A DNA stretch of 64,000 nucleotides from Celeribacter sp. HF31. Lineage in GTDB: Bacteria > Pseudomonadota > Alphaproteobacteria > Rhodobacterales > Rhodobacteraceae. Shown here piece after piece: positions 1-8,138 of this stretch; within the stretch, counting starts at the first letter, position 1, and every line of letters begins with the position of its first letter. The translations under genes and the position numbers were made by a program. The notes beneath the pieces were generated by a model, which made no database searches, had not been told where the DNA came from, and worked only from the letters and a program-made list of their open reading frames with translations. The stretch is from contig NZ_JAATOT010000005.1 in NCBI RefSeq assembly GCF_011806455.1, forward strand, positions 124,001 to 188,000. Direction: 5' to 3'.

Positions 1-28
1 TTCACGCCGTTCCTCACCTGCCCGTAAA

Positions 29-142
29 AGGGGCGCTGCCCCTCTGGCCTTTCAGGCCAGTCACCCCGGGATACTTTAAGCCTTTTGCAATTGCTCTGCG
101 TCTCCGATCAATTGCAAAAGGCTCGCAACATACAGATGTTGC
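29..142. repeat. Cluster of four consecutive inverted repeats with REP-like motif
   Basis: Four perfect stem-loops follow one another. The arms are 29-34/38-43 (AGGGGC/GCCCCT), 44-50/54-60 (CTGGCCT/AGGCCAG), 79-93/109-123 (15-bp arms, AGCCTTTTGCAATTG and its complement) and 125-131/136-142 (GCAACAT/ATGTTGC). Between the second and third lies CCCCGGGATACTTT (64-77), a motif I associate with extragenic elements in Rhodobacterales. No convincing coding sequence crosses the cluster. It may be a repetitive extragenic palindrome or the structured 3' end of a transcript from outside the window. Confidence 0.6.
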
Positions 143-372
143 ACAGCGCTTCCCGGAAATCCGTGACACAGATATTTCGCAAAACGCTTTCAGGCGAAAG
201 AAGCACGCGTCCCCATCCATGCTGAAGCCTTGGCGTATCCCGCTGTCCCCTGAGCAAACTCACGAGGACAGGGGGCTTCTTCCGTCACGGTCATCGGCGT
301 CCCCGCCTGTACCGCGCTTGCAGCATGGCGGGTTACGGTTAATGGCCGGTGGATTGCGCTTCTTTTGTCTGG

Positions 373-460
373 AAATATCCCGGGGGTGCGGGGGGCTGGC
401 CCCCGCAAAAAGTGGGCGTGGGGGCTGGCCCCACAAATAGAGCGTATGGGGGCTGGCCCG
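373..460 (-). repeat. Second REP-like element with three decaying GC hairpins
   Basis: Read on the minus strand, 386-373 gives CCCCCGGGATATTT, the same motif as at 64-77 but inverted. Beside it are three copies of GGGGGCTGGCCC at about 391-404, 420-432 and 448-459, spaced 28-29 bp apart. Each can fold into a short GC hairpin, and the third copy is shortest. The rest of 143-720 holds no gene I can support. A GGTTAA/TTAACC inverted repeat lies at 672-690. Confidence 0.5.
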
Positions 461-519
461 CAAAAGGTGAGTGTGGGGAGAGCAGCCCCAAGTCAGCGTC
501 ATTTCAAAAGAAACACGGC

Positions 520-556
520 AATAGAAAAGGCGCGCCGTTCGAGCGCGCCTCTATTC
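520..556 (-). terminator. Probable intrinsic terminator downstream of purD
   Basis: The arms AGGCGCGC (528-535) and GCGCGCCT (543-550) form an 8-bp GC stem with a 7-nt loop, extended by AATAG/CTATT. On the minus strand the stem is followed by TTTTCTATT. It lies about 170 bp past the purD stop codon, so it probably ends that transcript. Confidence 0.6.
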
Positions 557-723
557 TGTCGCGACAGCCGCAACCGGGCTTTTACACCGAAGTTTCGAAC
601 CGTGAGGGGTTCAAACCGGATGGCCATTCGAGCCTTTGGTGCCTTTCGCAACGTGGTTATGCCATGGGTAAGGTTAACACGGGCTTAACCGAAACCTGCG
701 TCCCCAGATTTATTTCGCCTGAA

Positions 724-1989
724 TTATTTCAGCGCCCGCCAGCCGATATCGGACCGGTTGAAGCCCTCGGGCCAATCAATCTGAGCAATCATCGCATAGG
801 CGCGGTCGCGCGCATCCTGTAGGCTGTCGCCCCGCGCCGTCACGTTGAGTACCCGCCCGCCGGTCGCGACGATCTGGCCGTCTTTCTCGGCGGTACCCGC
901 GTGGAACACCATGTTCATGCTGTCCTCGGGCAACGCGTCCAAGCCCTTGATCACAGAGCCTTTCTCGTAGGCCCCCGGATAGCCCTTCGCCGCCATCACA
1001 ACGGTCATCGCGTGATCGTCGGCCCAGTTCACCTTGGCCTGATCCAGCGTGCCCTCAGCGGTCGCAAGCATCAGATCCAAAGCCTGCGCGCCCAGACGTA
1101 TCATCAGCACCTGACATTCCGGGTCGCCGAAACGACAGTTGTATTCGACAAGGCGCGGCTGGCCGTCCTTGATCATGAACCCGGCATAGAGCACGCCCTG
1201 ATAGGGCATGCCGCGTTTCGCCATTTCCTTGACGGTCGGTTTGACGATCTCGTCCATGGCCTTTTGAATGACGCTGTCGGTCATCACCGGCGCGGGCGAA
1301 TAGGCGCCCATACCGCCGGTGTTCAGTCCCGTGTCCCCGTCGCCAACGCGCTTGTGATCCTGCGCCGTGCCGATGGGCAGGACGTTTTCGCCGTCGCACA
1401 GAATGAACCAGGAGGCCTCTTCGCCCTCCATGAATTCCTCGATCACGACCTCCGCGCCCGCACCGCCAAAAGCGCCGCCGAACATGTCGTCGATGGCCTC
1501 CAAAGCGGTCGCCTCGTCCATGGCGACGATCACGCCTTTGCCGGCCGCCAGACCGTCGGCCTTCACCACGATGGGGGCGCCTTGTGTGCGGATATAGGCC
1601 TTGGCCTTTTCCGCATCATCGAACCGGGCGTAACCTGCGGTCGGCGCACCGGAGGCGTCGCAAATCTCTTTGGTGAAGCCTTTCGAGGCTTCAAGTTGCG
1701 CAGCCGCTTTAGAGGGGCCAAAGGTCAGCACGCCAGATGCGCGCAGATCGTCGGCGACACCGGCGGCGAGCGGCGCTTCCGGGCCGATCACGACGAAATC
1801 AATCGCATTTTCCTCAACAAAAGACACTACAGCCGGGCCGTCGTTGATGTCGAAAGACGCGCATTCCGCAATCGCAGCAATGCCCGCATTGCCCGGCGCC
1901 ACGATCAGCTTGTCGCATTTCGGGTTTTGCATCACCGCCCAGGCCAACGCATGTTCGCGCCCGCCGCTGCCGAGGATCAGAATGTTCAT
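724..1989 (-). CDS. purD: Phosphoribosylamine-glycine ligase (GARS)
   Basis: This 421-residue protein is the ATP-grasp enzyme that joins glycine to 5-phosphoribosylamine in purine synthesis, in the cytosol. It begins MNILILGSGGREHALAWA, the hallmark PurD N-terminus. It carries the ATP-grasp stretch VVKADGLAAGKGV and the signature RFGDPECQ near residue 290. The reading frame continues upstream, but the ATG at 1989 is preceded by GGAGAG at suitable spacing and matches the normal family start and length. The gene is divergent from xseA across 87 bp. The identification is secure. Confidence 0.96.
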   Translation of the reverse strand: MNILILGSGGREHALAWAVMQNPKCDKLIVAPGNAGIAAIAECASFDINDGPAVVSFVEENAIDFVVIGPEAPLAAGVADDLRASGVLTFGPSKAAAQLEASKGFTKEICDASGAPTAGYARFDDAEKAKAYIRTQGAPIVVKADGLAAGKGVIVAMDEATALEAIDDMFGGAFGGAGAEVVIEEFMEGEEASWFILCDGENVLPIGTAQDHKRVGDGDTGLNTGGMGAYSPAPVMTDSVIQKAMDEIVKPTVKEMAKRGMPYQGVLYAGFMIKDGQPRLVEYNCRFGDPECQVLMIRLGAQALDLMLATAEGTLDQAKVNWADDHAMTVVMAAKGYPGAYEKGSVIKGLDALPEDSMNMVFHAGTAEKDGQIVATGGRVLNVTARGDSLQDARDRAYAMIAQIDWPEGFNRSDIGWRALK

Positions 1990-2076
1990 CAACGCTCTCC
2001 GCTTCACCTTTGCTTGCGCGCGTTCTAAGGTCACCGAGAGTTTGACACAAGCACGAGCAGCCCCCGGAGGCCCAAC

Positions 2077-3672
2077 ATGTCCGATCTTTTCGAGGACGAC
2101 AGCCCCAAAACCTCTAACGCCCCGGAATTTTCCGTCTCCGAACTCTCCGGCGCGGTGAAGGCGATGATCGAGGGCGAGTTCGGCTATGTGCGGGTGCGCG
2201 CCGAGGTGGGGCGCGTGTCGCGTCCGCGCTCGGGGCATTTGTATTTCGATCTGAAAGACGAAAAAGCGGTCATCAATGCGGTGAGTTGGAAGGGTCAGGT
2301 CGCGCGGATGGAGGTGCAGCCCGAAGAGGGGATGGAGGTCATCGCCACGGGGCGGATGACGACGTTCCCCGGCGGCTCGCGCTATCAGATCATCGTCGAC
2401 AATGTCGAACCTGCGGGTGCGGGCGCGCTCATGGCCATGTTGGAAAAGCGCAAGAAAGCGCTGGCCGCCGAGGGGCTGTTCGATGCCTCTCGTAAAAAGC
2501 CGTTGCCTTGGTTGCCGGAGGTGATCGGCGTGGTGACCTCGCCCTCGGGCGCCGTCATCCGCGATATTTTGCACCGTCTGAGCGACCGTTTCCCGCGTCA
2601 TGTGTTGATCTGGCCGGTGGCGGTTCAAGGTCAGAAATCAGCCGCAGAAGTTGCGGCGGGCATTCGCGGGTTTAACGCTTTGCCCGCAGACGGTGCGATC
2701 CCGCGGCCTGATCTCATTATCGTCGCGCGGGGCGGGGGATCGGTCGAGGACCTCTGGGGGTTTAACGAAGAAATCGTGGTGCGTGCGGCGGCAGACTCCG
2801 CGATCCCGCTGATCTCCGCTGTCGGGCACGAGACCGACACGACGCTGATTGATTTCGCCTCCGACAAACGCGCGCCGACACCGACCGCCGCCGCAGAGCT
2901 GGCCGTGCCGGTGCGGCGCGAATTGTGGGTCACTATTCAGGAATTGCGTGCCCGGATAGAGCGGGCTTTGACCGGTGGTGTCGAGTTGCGCCGTCAGCGG
3001 TTGCGCGATCTGGGCCGCGCCTTGCCGCAGAAAGACCGCCTGCTCGATGGGCCGCGTCAGCGTGTCGATCAGATCGACCTGCGTTTGACGCAGGCGCTGA
3101 TCAACGGGGTGCGCAACCGGCGGCTGGCGCTGTCTGAGGCGGCAACGGTGCTGCGGCCTTCGATCTTGCAGGGGAGGATCACGGCGCATAAGGATCGCCT
3201 GTCCACATTGTCCTTGCGGCTTGCGCCCGCTTTGGCGCGCGGTGCGGGACAACACCGGCGCGATCTCGACCGTTTGTCGGCACGTCTGTCGCCTATGACC
3301 GTCTCGCGTACGACCGTGCAGGCACGCCGCGATTTCACGCAGCTCTCTGACCGGTTCGCCCGTGCCGCGCAAGGCCAGACCCATCGCTGGCGCGCGGCTT
3401 TGGATCAGCGCGCGGGGATGTTGTCGGCTCTGTCCTATCAAGAGACGTTGAAGCGCGGCTATGCCGTGGTGCGCGATGCCGAGGGCGGTGTTGTGACCTC
3501 GTCGAAGGACGCGGCACGGATGCATGAGGTGCAATTTTCCGATGGGCGGGTGCAGATCGGTGGCGGCGTGGCGTCGAAGCCTGCCAAGCCCCCCGCGAAA
3601 CACGCCACCAAACCCAAAGCCAAGAAAGAGCCGGGATCGGGCAGCGGGCCTGCTCAGGGCAGTTTATTCTGA
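2077..3672 (+). CDS. xseA: Exodeoxyribonuclease VII large subunit
   Basis: The protein has 531 residues and is the large subunit of the nuclease that trims single-stranded DNA in repair. An N-terminal OB-fold (about 15-115, with RSGHLYFDLKD) is followed by the catalytic domain, which carries GVVTSPSGAVIRDI, ARGGGSVEDLW and SAVGHETD. A helical region and a Lys/Pro-rich tail (last 30 residues, PAKPPAKHATKPKAKKEP) end the chain. The start is set by CGGAGG at 2065-2070 before the ATG. The small subunit gene xseB is not next to it. Confidence 0.96.
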   Translation: MSDLFEDDSPKTSNAPEFSVSELSGAVKAMIEGEFGYVRVRAEVGRVSRPRSGHLYFDLKDEKAVINAVSWKGQVARMEVQPEEGMEVIATGRMTTFPGGSRYQIIVDNVEPAGAGALMAMLEKRKKALAAEGLFDASRKKPLPWLPEVIGVVTSPSGAVIRDILHRLSDRFPRHVLIWPVAVQGQKSAAEVAAGIRGFNALPADGAIPRPDLIIVARGGGSVEDLWGFNEEIVVRAAADSAIPLISAVGHETDTTLIDFASDKRAPTPTAAAELAVPVRRELWVTIQELRARIERALTGGVELRRQRLRDLGRALPQKDRLLDGPRQRVDQIDLRLTQALINGVRNRRLALSEAATVLRPSILQGRITAHKDRLSTLSLRLAPALARGAGQHRRDLDRLSARLSPMTVSRTTVQARRDFTQLSDRFARAAQGQTHRWRAALDQRAGMLSALSYQETLKRGYAVVRDAEGGVVTSSKDAARMHEVQFSDGRVQIGGGVASKPAKPPAKHATKPKAKKEPGSGSGPAQGSLF

Positions 3673-3754
3673 GGCCTTGCGCCGTGATACGCGCTGCGGT
3701 CCCGGCGCAAGGTGTGGCTTGCACGCAGTGATCGCGCCTCTTTCCCCTCTGGCG

Positions 3755-3796
3755 TTAACCTTAATCTTATTAACCTTAATATCGGTTAAGGTTAAT
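3755..3796. repeat. Three TTAACCTTAAT-type repeats (two direct, one inverted)
   Basis: TTAACCTTAAT occurs at 3755-3765 and 3770-3780, and its complement TTAAGGTTAAT at 3786-3796. The last two make an 11-bp inverted repeat (ATTAACCTTAA at 3769-3779). The starts are 15-16 bp apart. The AT-rich block stands out from its GC-rich surroundings and sits just before a tiny reading frame. It could be a multi-site operator. The TTAA spacings do not fit the 11-bp step of the CtrA consensus. Confidence 0.5.
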
Positions 3797-3807
3797 GCGG
3801 AGGGGAT

Positions 3808-3879
3808 ATGACGCGAGGCACGCCGGGGCGAAAAGGCGGAATGTCGACCTATGTTCTACGGGATGGGGCGCGGGCTTAG
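3808..3879 (+). CDS. Possible 23-residue leader or remnant ORF
   Basis: A tiny frame begins at an ATG two bases after GGAGGGG, encodes MTRGTPGRKGGMSTYVLRDG plus three residues, and ends at TAG 3877-3879. It overlaps the 3' end of the convergent secreted-protein gene by 4 bp. The strong ribosome-binding sequence, though close, and the repeat cluster just upstream are the only support. It may be a real microprotein, the 5' stub of a truncated gene, or chance. I recognise no family. Confidence 0.25.
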   Translation: MTRGTPGRKGGMSTYVLRDGARA

Positions 3880-4271
3880 ACCCCGACCTGAGGCCCCATA
3901 CAGGCCAAGGGCCCCTCGGAGGCCCAGGCCTCATAAAGCTCGGTGCCGCTGTCGCCTTGGAACACGGCCTTGAGCTTGTCGCTTTCGACGAAAAACTGCC
4001 AGCATTGCGGCGCAAGGCCGTCTTCGTAGATGAAGCAAATGTCCTTTTCGCGTTCGTACCAAATGCCCTCTTTGCAGGTGTCCTGATCAAAGGCCCACCG
4101 CACGCGATTTCCCGGCAGATATTCCTCCGCACCATAGGGCTGACCGTCCTCGGCAAAGGTCAGGGTCTTGCCCGTTGCATAGGCGTCGAATTCGTCGCCG
4201 GTCAGGGGATCGGCGTTTGCGACCGTGGCGCTCAAGAGCGTAAAGGCGAGGGGGAGGAGGCAGGTCTTCAT
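3876..4271 (-). CDS. Small secreted protein, possibly DUF995-like
   Basis: The protein has 131 residues. It begins MKTCLLPLAFTLLSATVANA, a clear Sec signal peptide with an Ala-X-Ala cleavage site near residue 20. The mature part has five cysteines and motifs of the type CFIYEDG and CWQFFVES, which recall short periplasmic DUF995-like proteins of alphaproteobacteria. A longer start is possible (4310 or 4274), but the signal peptide favours 4271. No clear Shine-Dalgarno sequence is visible. The function is unknown. Confidence 0.7.
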   Translation of the reverse strand: MKTCLLPLAFTLLSATVANADPLTGDEFDAYATGKTLTFAEDGQPYGAEEYLPGNRVRWAFDQDTCKEGIWYEREKDICFIYEDGLAPQCWQFFVESDKLKAVFQGDSGTELYEAWASEGPLACMGPQVGV

Positions 4272-4327
4272 CATTTGGCAACCATGACACAAGGCGCCGA
4301 GTCGCTCCACTCACATTCTTAACAGCT

Positions 4328-4448
4328 GGTTAAAGCGTTTTTCGTTTCATCTGAATCAGATTGAGCGAAAAACGTTGCCACACTGAATTGATATTGCTGC
4401 GTTTCTCAAAAATTGAGTACCTCAAGTTTTTTGAGAAACGCTTTAACC
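4328..4448. repeat. 121-bp palindromic element with 13-bp terminal inverted repeats
   Basis: The element is bounded by GGTTAAAGCGTTT (4328-4340) and its exact complement AAACGCTTTAACC (4436-4448). Inside are two more palindromes. One is 39 bp (4336-4374: CGTTTTTCG, then ATCTGAATCAGAT, then CGAAAAACG). The other is a long hairpin at 4399-4441 (GCGTTTCTCAAAAA arm, 3-nt loop). The alkB stop codon (4443-4445) lies in the right terminal repeat. A related 62-bp palindrome occurs at 47009-47070. It has no coding capacity. It resembles a MITE or RIME-type intergenic repeat, and its second hairpin could also terminate alkB. Confidence 0.7.
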
Positions 4449-5513
4449 GGGCTCTTGTGTTCCTGTGGCGGCATGCAGGCGCGCGACGCGCGGGTCCATG
4501 ACTTTACGCCACAAGGGGGGGATCAGGGCGAGCGTGGCCATGGCGGGAAGTGAGCGCGGCAATTGCGGCATGTCCTGTGTCAATTCCAGCGCTGGGTAAG
4601 GTTTCATCGGATGGGCGTGATGGTCCGAATGACGCGGGGCGTTGAGCATGAGAAAAGACGTGAACCATTGTGGGCTGTTCCAGCTATGCTCTGCACCGAC
4701 GGGTTCGAATTTTCCGGGAGAGATTTCACGACGACGGAGCCCGTAATGCTGCACGTAATCCGACAGCATGAGCTGAGAGGAGGCATAGCCTGCGAGCAGC
4801 ATGTATTTGAAAATGCCTGTGAAACCGCCGATGACATAGGCCAGCGCGAGACAGGCGACCGCGCCCCCGACATAGAGGACATAGGGGTGCAGATCGGTCG
4901 ATCCGGTGCGTTTGCGCAGGACGTTTTCCGCACGCAGACCGGCCCGGAACGATCCAAACCAAGCACGCGGCAGGAACCGGTAATAGCTCATGCCGAGCGG
5001 GGCGGAGTTGGGGTCTCGGGCGGTGGCCGCGTAACGGTGATGCACACGGACGTGCGCGGTCGCATGATGGCCGAACAGCAGCGTGATATAGACCCAAGTG
5101 CCCAGGCGGCGCAGCGTTCGGTCGGAGCGATGCACCAGCTCATGCGCATTGGAATTCGACACCTGTCCAAAGAACAACCCCATGCCGAGAAACACGAAAA
5201 GCCTTTCCCAAAATGCGAGTTGTCCATTGGAAAGCGCCCAGACCGCGAGCGGCAAAAGTGCAAAATGCGAAAGCGCCAGAACAGTCGAGAGGGCGTTGGC
5301 GTCGGGGAATTCAGCCTCCGGAGTTTCAGGTGAGCGGGCAAGGTCGACGAGTTGATCGAGCGAATAGGCCAGCGCGGTCATGTAGAGAAACCCGGCCACG
5401 GCCCAAAGCCCGCCAAACAGCGCGCCCAAGGCCAAAAACGCCACGGGCGCCAGCGTTGTGACCGCGAAAAAGCGAATGATGTGAGTGGTTTTCTGCGCCA
5501 TCGTCTGTGTCAT
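4443..5513 (-). CDS. alkB: AlkB-type alkane 1-monooxygenase / membrane fatty acid hydroxylase
   Basis: The protein has 356 residues and is a membrane di-iron hydroxylase of the fatty-acid-desaturase superfamily. The histidine clusters are HELVH (124-128), HHATAHVRVHH (149-159) and RHSDHHAHP (294-302). DYVQHYGLRR (252-261) matches the AlkB-specific NYxEHYGL motif. Several hydrophobic segments fall at about 13-50, 75-115 and 212-250. AlkB oxidises the terminal methyl of medium-chain alkanes using rubredoxin electrons. No rubredoxin or reductase gene is adjacent, and the protein is shorter than classical AlkB (about 400), so the true substrate is open. The stop codon is supplied by the palindromic element downstream. 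Confidence 0.85.
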   Translation of the reverse strand: MTQTMAQKTTHIIRFFAVTTLAPVAFLALGALFGGLWAVAGFLYMTALAYSLDQLVDLARSPETPEAEFPDANALSTVLALSHFALLPLAVWALSNGQLAFWERLFVFLGMGLFFGQVSNSNAHELVHRSDRTLRRLGTWVYITLLFGHHATAHVRVHHRYAATARDPNSAPLGMSYYRFLPRAWFGSFRAGLRAENVLRKRTGSTDLHPYVLYVGGAVACLALAYVIGGFTGIFKYMLLAGYASSQLMLSDYVQHYGLRRREISPGKFEPVGAEHSWNSPQWFTSFLMLNAPRHSDHHAHPMKPYPALELTQDMPQLPRSLPAMATLALIPPLWRKVMDPRVARLHAATGTQEPG

Positions 5514-5597
5514 GGACGTCCCTATAAATCTGTGCTGACTATAGGCATGAGCCTGCGGTCTGCAAAAGCGAAACCTGCGGCTGAGAGGGGGGGAGGC

Positions 5598-6239
5598 ATG
5601 ATTTTGAACACAATTTTATGGGGCTTGGCGGGGGCGAGCGCATTGGCCTACCTGCCTTTGACCGGAGGCGTGCCAGCGCTTTGGCGCAGCGCGATCAAGA
5701 CCATGCCTTTAAGCCTCTTTGCAGTTTTGGCGTTAATCCATGGCGGGTCATCTTGGTTAATCTTCGGACTGATTTTATCGGCGCTGGGGGATTTGGCCCT
5801 GTCGCGTGAGGGCGAACGTTACTTTTTGATCGGCCTCATCAGCTTCGCGCTGGCGCATCTCTGCTACGTTTTCCTGTTTTGGGCTGAGGTCGACGTCCTC
5901 TTTTGGCCCGGCGTTGTCCTCCTTACCGGTCTGGCGCTCTCGACGGAAGTTTGGCTGGCGCCATATACAGGGGCCTTGCGCGCACCGGTGCGGGTCTATG
6001 TCCTGCTCATTTCGGGGATGACGGTGCTGGCGCTGAGCTTGCCCGAGACCTGGCGCCTGGCGAGCCTCGGCGCGGTGTTGTTCCTGCTCTCCGATCTCAC
6101 CCTCGCGATCCAACTCTTTCGCATGCGCCCAGGAACGCGGGCGGCGCGATCCGCGGGCTATCTGCTCTGGACGCTCTATATTTGCGGGCAGGGCGCGATC
6201 CTTTTGGCCTTTGTGCCGCGCGTTTGGGGGCTTTCATAA
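5598..6239 (+). CDS. YhhN/TMEM86-family membrane protein
   Basis: The product has 213 residues with about seven or eight hydrophobic helices and the YhhN features GDLALS near residue 65 and SDLTLA near 167. Animal TMEM86 members are lysoplasmalogenases; the bacterial activity is not established. A GGGGGGAGG sequence sits directly before the ATG at 5598. An in-frame ATG lies at 5547 but has weaker signals. It is divergent from alkB and 41 bp upstream of ftsY. Confidence 0.8.
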   Translation: MILNTILWGLAGASALAYLPLTGGVPALWRSAIKTMPLSLFAVLALIHGGSSWLIFGLILSALGDLALSREGERYFLIGLISFALAHLCYVFLFWAEVDVLFWPGVVLLTGLALSTEVWLAPYTGALRAPVRVYVLLISGMTVLALSLPETWRLASLGAVLFLLSDLTLAIQLFRMRPGTRAARSAGYLLWTLYICGQGAILLAFVPRVWGLS

Positions 6240-6280
6240 AGGGCCAAGACCCATTAAGTGACGACAGGAACGGAGGCCCC

Positions 6281-7642
6281 ATGTCGCTTTTTTCGAAACT
6301 GAAATCCCGTCTGATGAAAACCTCGTCGAAGCTCGACGAAGGGTTGGAAGCCATTGTCGAGGACGGTGGCGAGGAAAGCAGCGTCGAGGAAGCCTATGTC
6401 GAAGAGGTCGCGGCAGAGCCGGAGCTGCCCGTTGCGCCCGATGTGACGCCGGAGCCTTTGCCGGAGCCTACCCCCGAGCCGCAGCCGATCCCTGAGTCGA
6501 CGCCGGAGCCAGCCCCCGCGCCTTTGCCCGAAGAGCTGCCGACGGATGTGCCTCAAGAACTGCCGCAGGACTTGCCAAAGGATGTGCCGGACACGCCGTC
6601 GCCGGATGTGACGCCGCCCTCCGACGTCGCGCCGCTTGAGATGCCTGTGCAGGTGCCGGCTGAAGTTCCGGTAGAGATGCCGGTTGAAATCCCGGTTGAA
6701 ACCGTGATCGAAGCCCCAGTTCAAACTCCCACCCAAACTCGGGCCGAAACCGTCAAACCGGGCTTTTTGGGCCGCCTTCTGGGCCGCAAGGAAACCAAGA
6801 CCGTTGTCCGCCGCGCGCTGGATGACGATATGCTGGAGCAGCTCGAAGAGCTGTTGATCACCGCCGATATGGGGGTCGAGACCTCCATGCGGGTGACCGC
6901 CGCCATGGCCGAGGGGCGTTATGGCAAGAAGCTTTCGGTCGAAGAGATCAAACGCCTGATGGCCCAAGAGGTCGCGCGCATCATGGAGCCGGTGGCGAAA
7001 CCGATGCCGCTCTACACAAAGACGCCGCAGGTCGTGCTGGTTGTCGGTGTGAACGGTTCGGGCAAGACCACCACCATCGGCAAACTCGCGAGCCAATTCC
7101 GGGCCGCTGGAAAATCGGTGGTGATCGCGGCGGGGGATACCTTCCGCGCGGCGGCTGTTGAGCAATTGCAGGTCTGGGGCGAGCGCGCCGGTGTGCCGGT
7201 CCTGACCGCGCCTGAGGGCTCCGATCCGGCAAGTTTGGCCTTTGATGCGATGACCAAGGCGCAGGAGACCGGCGCCGATCTGTTGATGATCGACACGGCG
7301 GGCCGGTTGCAAAACCGCGCCGACCTGATGGAAGAACTGGCCAAGATCGTCCGCGTGATCCGCAAAAAGGACGAGACCGCGCCGCACAACACTTTGCTTG
7401 TACTCGACGCGACGACAGGGCAAAACGCGGTTTCTCAGGTTGAGATTTTCCAAAAGATCGCGGATGTCTCCGGCCTTGTGATGACGAAACTCGATGGGAC
7501 CGCCAAGGGTGGGGTTCTGGTCAGTCTGGCCGATAAATTCGGCCTTCCGATCCACGCGATTGGCGTGGGCGAACAGATTGACGATCTCGCCCCTTTCGAT
7601 CCCGAAGAATTTGCCGCGGCCCTGACGGGTCTGGAGGTTTGA
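6281..7642 (+). CDS. ftsY: Signal recognition particle receptor FtsY
   Basis: The protein has 453 residues. It is the SRP-receptor GTPase that docks translating ribosomes at the inner membrane. The N-terminal third is an acidic, proline-rich linker (about 40-155) of repeated Pro-Glu and Val-Pro units. The NG domain follows, with GVNGSGKTTT (P-loop, from residue 256), AAGDTFRAAAVEQL, DTAGRLQNRADL and TKLDGTAKGG. The ATG at 6281 follows GGAACGGAGG. The stop codon overlaps the next start (TGATG), indicating translational coupling. Confidence 0.97.
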   Translation: MSLFSKLKSRLMKTSSKLDEGLEAIVEDGGEESSVEEAYVEEVAAEPELPVAPDVTPEPLPEPTPEPQPIPESTPEPAPAPLPEELPTDVPQELPQDLPKDVPDTPSPDVTPPSDVAPLEMPVQVPAEVPVEMPVEIPVETVIEAPVQTPTQTRAETVKPGFLGRLLGRKETKTVVRRALDDDMLEQLEELLITADMGVETSMRVTAAMAEGRYGKKLSVEEIKRLMAQEVARIMEPVAKPMPLYTKTPQVVLVVGVNGSGKTTTIGKLASQFRAAGKSVVIAAGDTFRAAAVEQLQVWGERAGVPVLTAPEGSDPASLAFDAMTKAQETGADLLMIDTAGRLQNRADLMEELAKIVRVIRKKDETAPHNTLLVLDATTGQNAVSQVEIFQKIADVSGLVMTKLDGTAKGGVLVSLADKFGLPIHAIGVGEQIDDLAPFDPEEFAAALTGLEV

Positions 7643-8070
7643 TGCTCGAAATTCTGCACGCCATTGGTCCCCAGAGCTGGGTCTCTGCGGGGAACCCGCT
7701 GGAACGACGCGAGGCGATTCAGGAGCTATTTTTCGATCACCCGGTCTGCCCGGACGACACGGCGGAGGATTGGCCCGAAGACCGCGAGCTTTACGCTGAA
7801 ATGGTCGTGGTCAAGGGGGAGAGCCTGGTGGGCACGGCCATGTTGGTGGTGGACCCTGACCGCGAAGACCGCCCGGCCCGCATCTGGGGCATGGGGGTTT
7901 TGCCGGAGTTTCGCACCGATTTCGTGATCCGCACGCTGGAAGAAGCGCTGATCACGGCGGGCTATCTGGACCCGGCATACCCGTTTATCGAGGCGACCGA
8001 CGGGATGCTGGTGCCGAATCCCTATTCCGACATGCCGGGGCTTTCGCGGTCCGATCCGCGCGCGGCGTAA
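7642..8070 (+). CDS. Conserved hypothetical protein coupled to ftsY
   Basis: The protein has 142 residues, is acidic, and has no signal peptide or membrane segment. Its ATG overlaps the ftsY stop codon by one base, so it is probably translated with ftsY. The middle part (VVKGESLVGTAMLVVDP then IWGMGVLPEFR, about 55-95) faintly recalls the beta strands of GNAT acetyltransferases, but no acetyl-CoA P-loop is visible. I do not recognise the family, and no function is assigned. Confidence 0.75.
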   Translation: MLEILHAIGPQSWVSAGNPLERREAIQELFFDHPVCPDDTAEDWPEDRELYAEMVVVKGESLVGTAMLVVDPDREDRPARIWGMGVLPEFRTDFVIRTLEEALITAGYLDPAYPFIEATDGMLVPNPYSDMPGLSRSDPRAA

Positions 8071-8138
8071 AGGCTTGCTCAGTCGCTGTGCAGTTTCAGG
8101 CTCTGGACCTTTGTCGGAGCGAGAGATAGCAGGGACGC

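Noticed and set aside
580-650. tRNA-like T-arm (GGTTCAAACC) near 610-620
   Set aside because: No acceptor stem, D-arm or anticodon arm could be drawn around it.
349-822. Frame of 157 residues in the 5' gene-free region
   Set aside because: It runs through the hairpin repeats and the purD end, and its sequence is repetitive and not protein-like.
724-2628. Long minus-strand frame extending purD to 634 residues
   Set aside because: The upstream part overlaps xseA antisense and has no PurD-like sequence. The ATG at 1989 has a good ribosome-binding site.
3755-3796. CtrA binding sites suggested by repeated TTAA
   Set aside because: The TTAA pairs are 6, 9, 10, 15 or 16 bp apart, not the 11 bp of the TTAA-N7-TTAA consensus.
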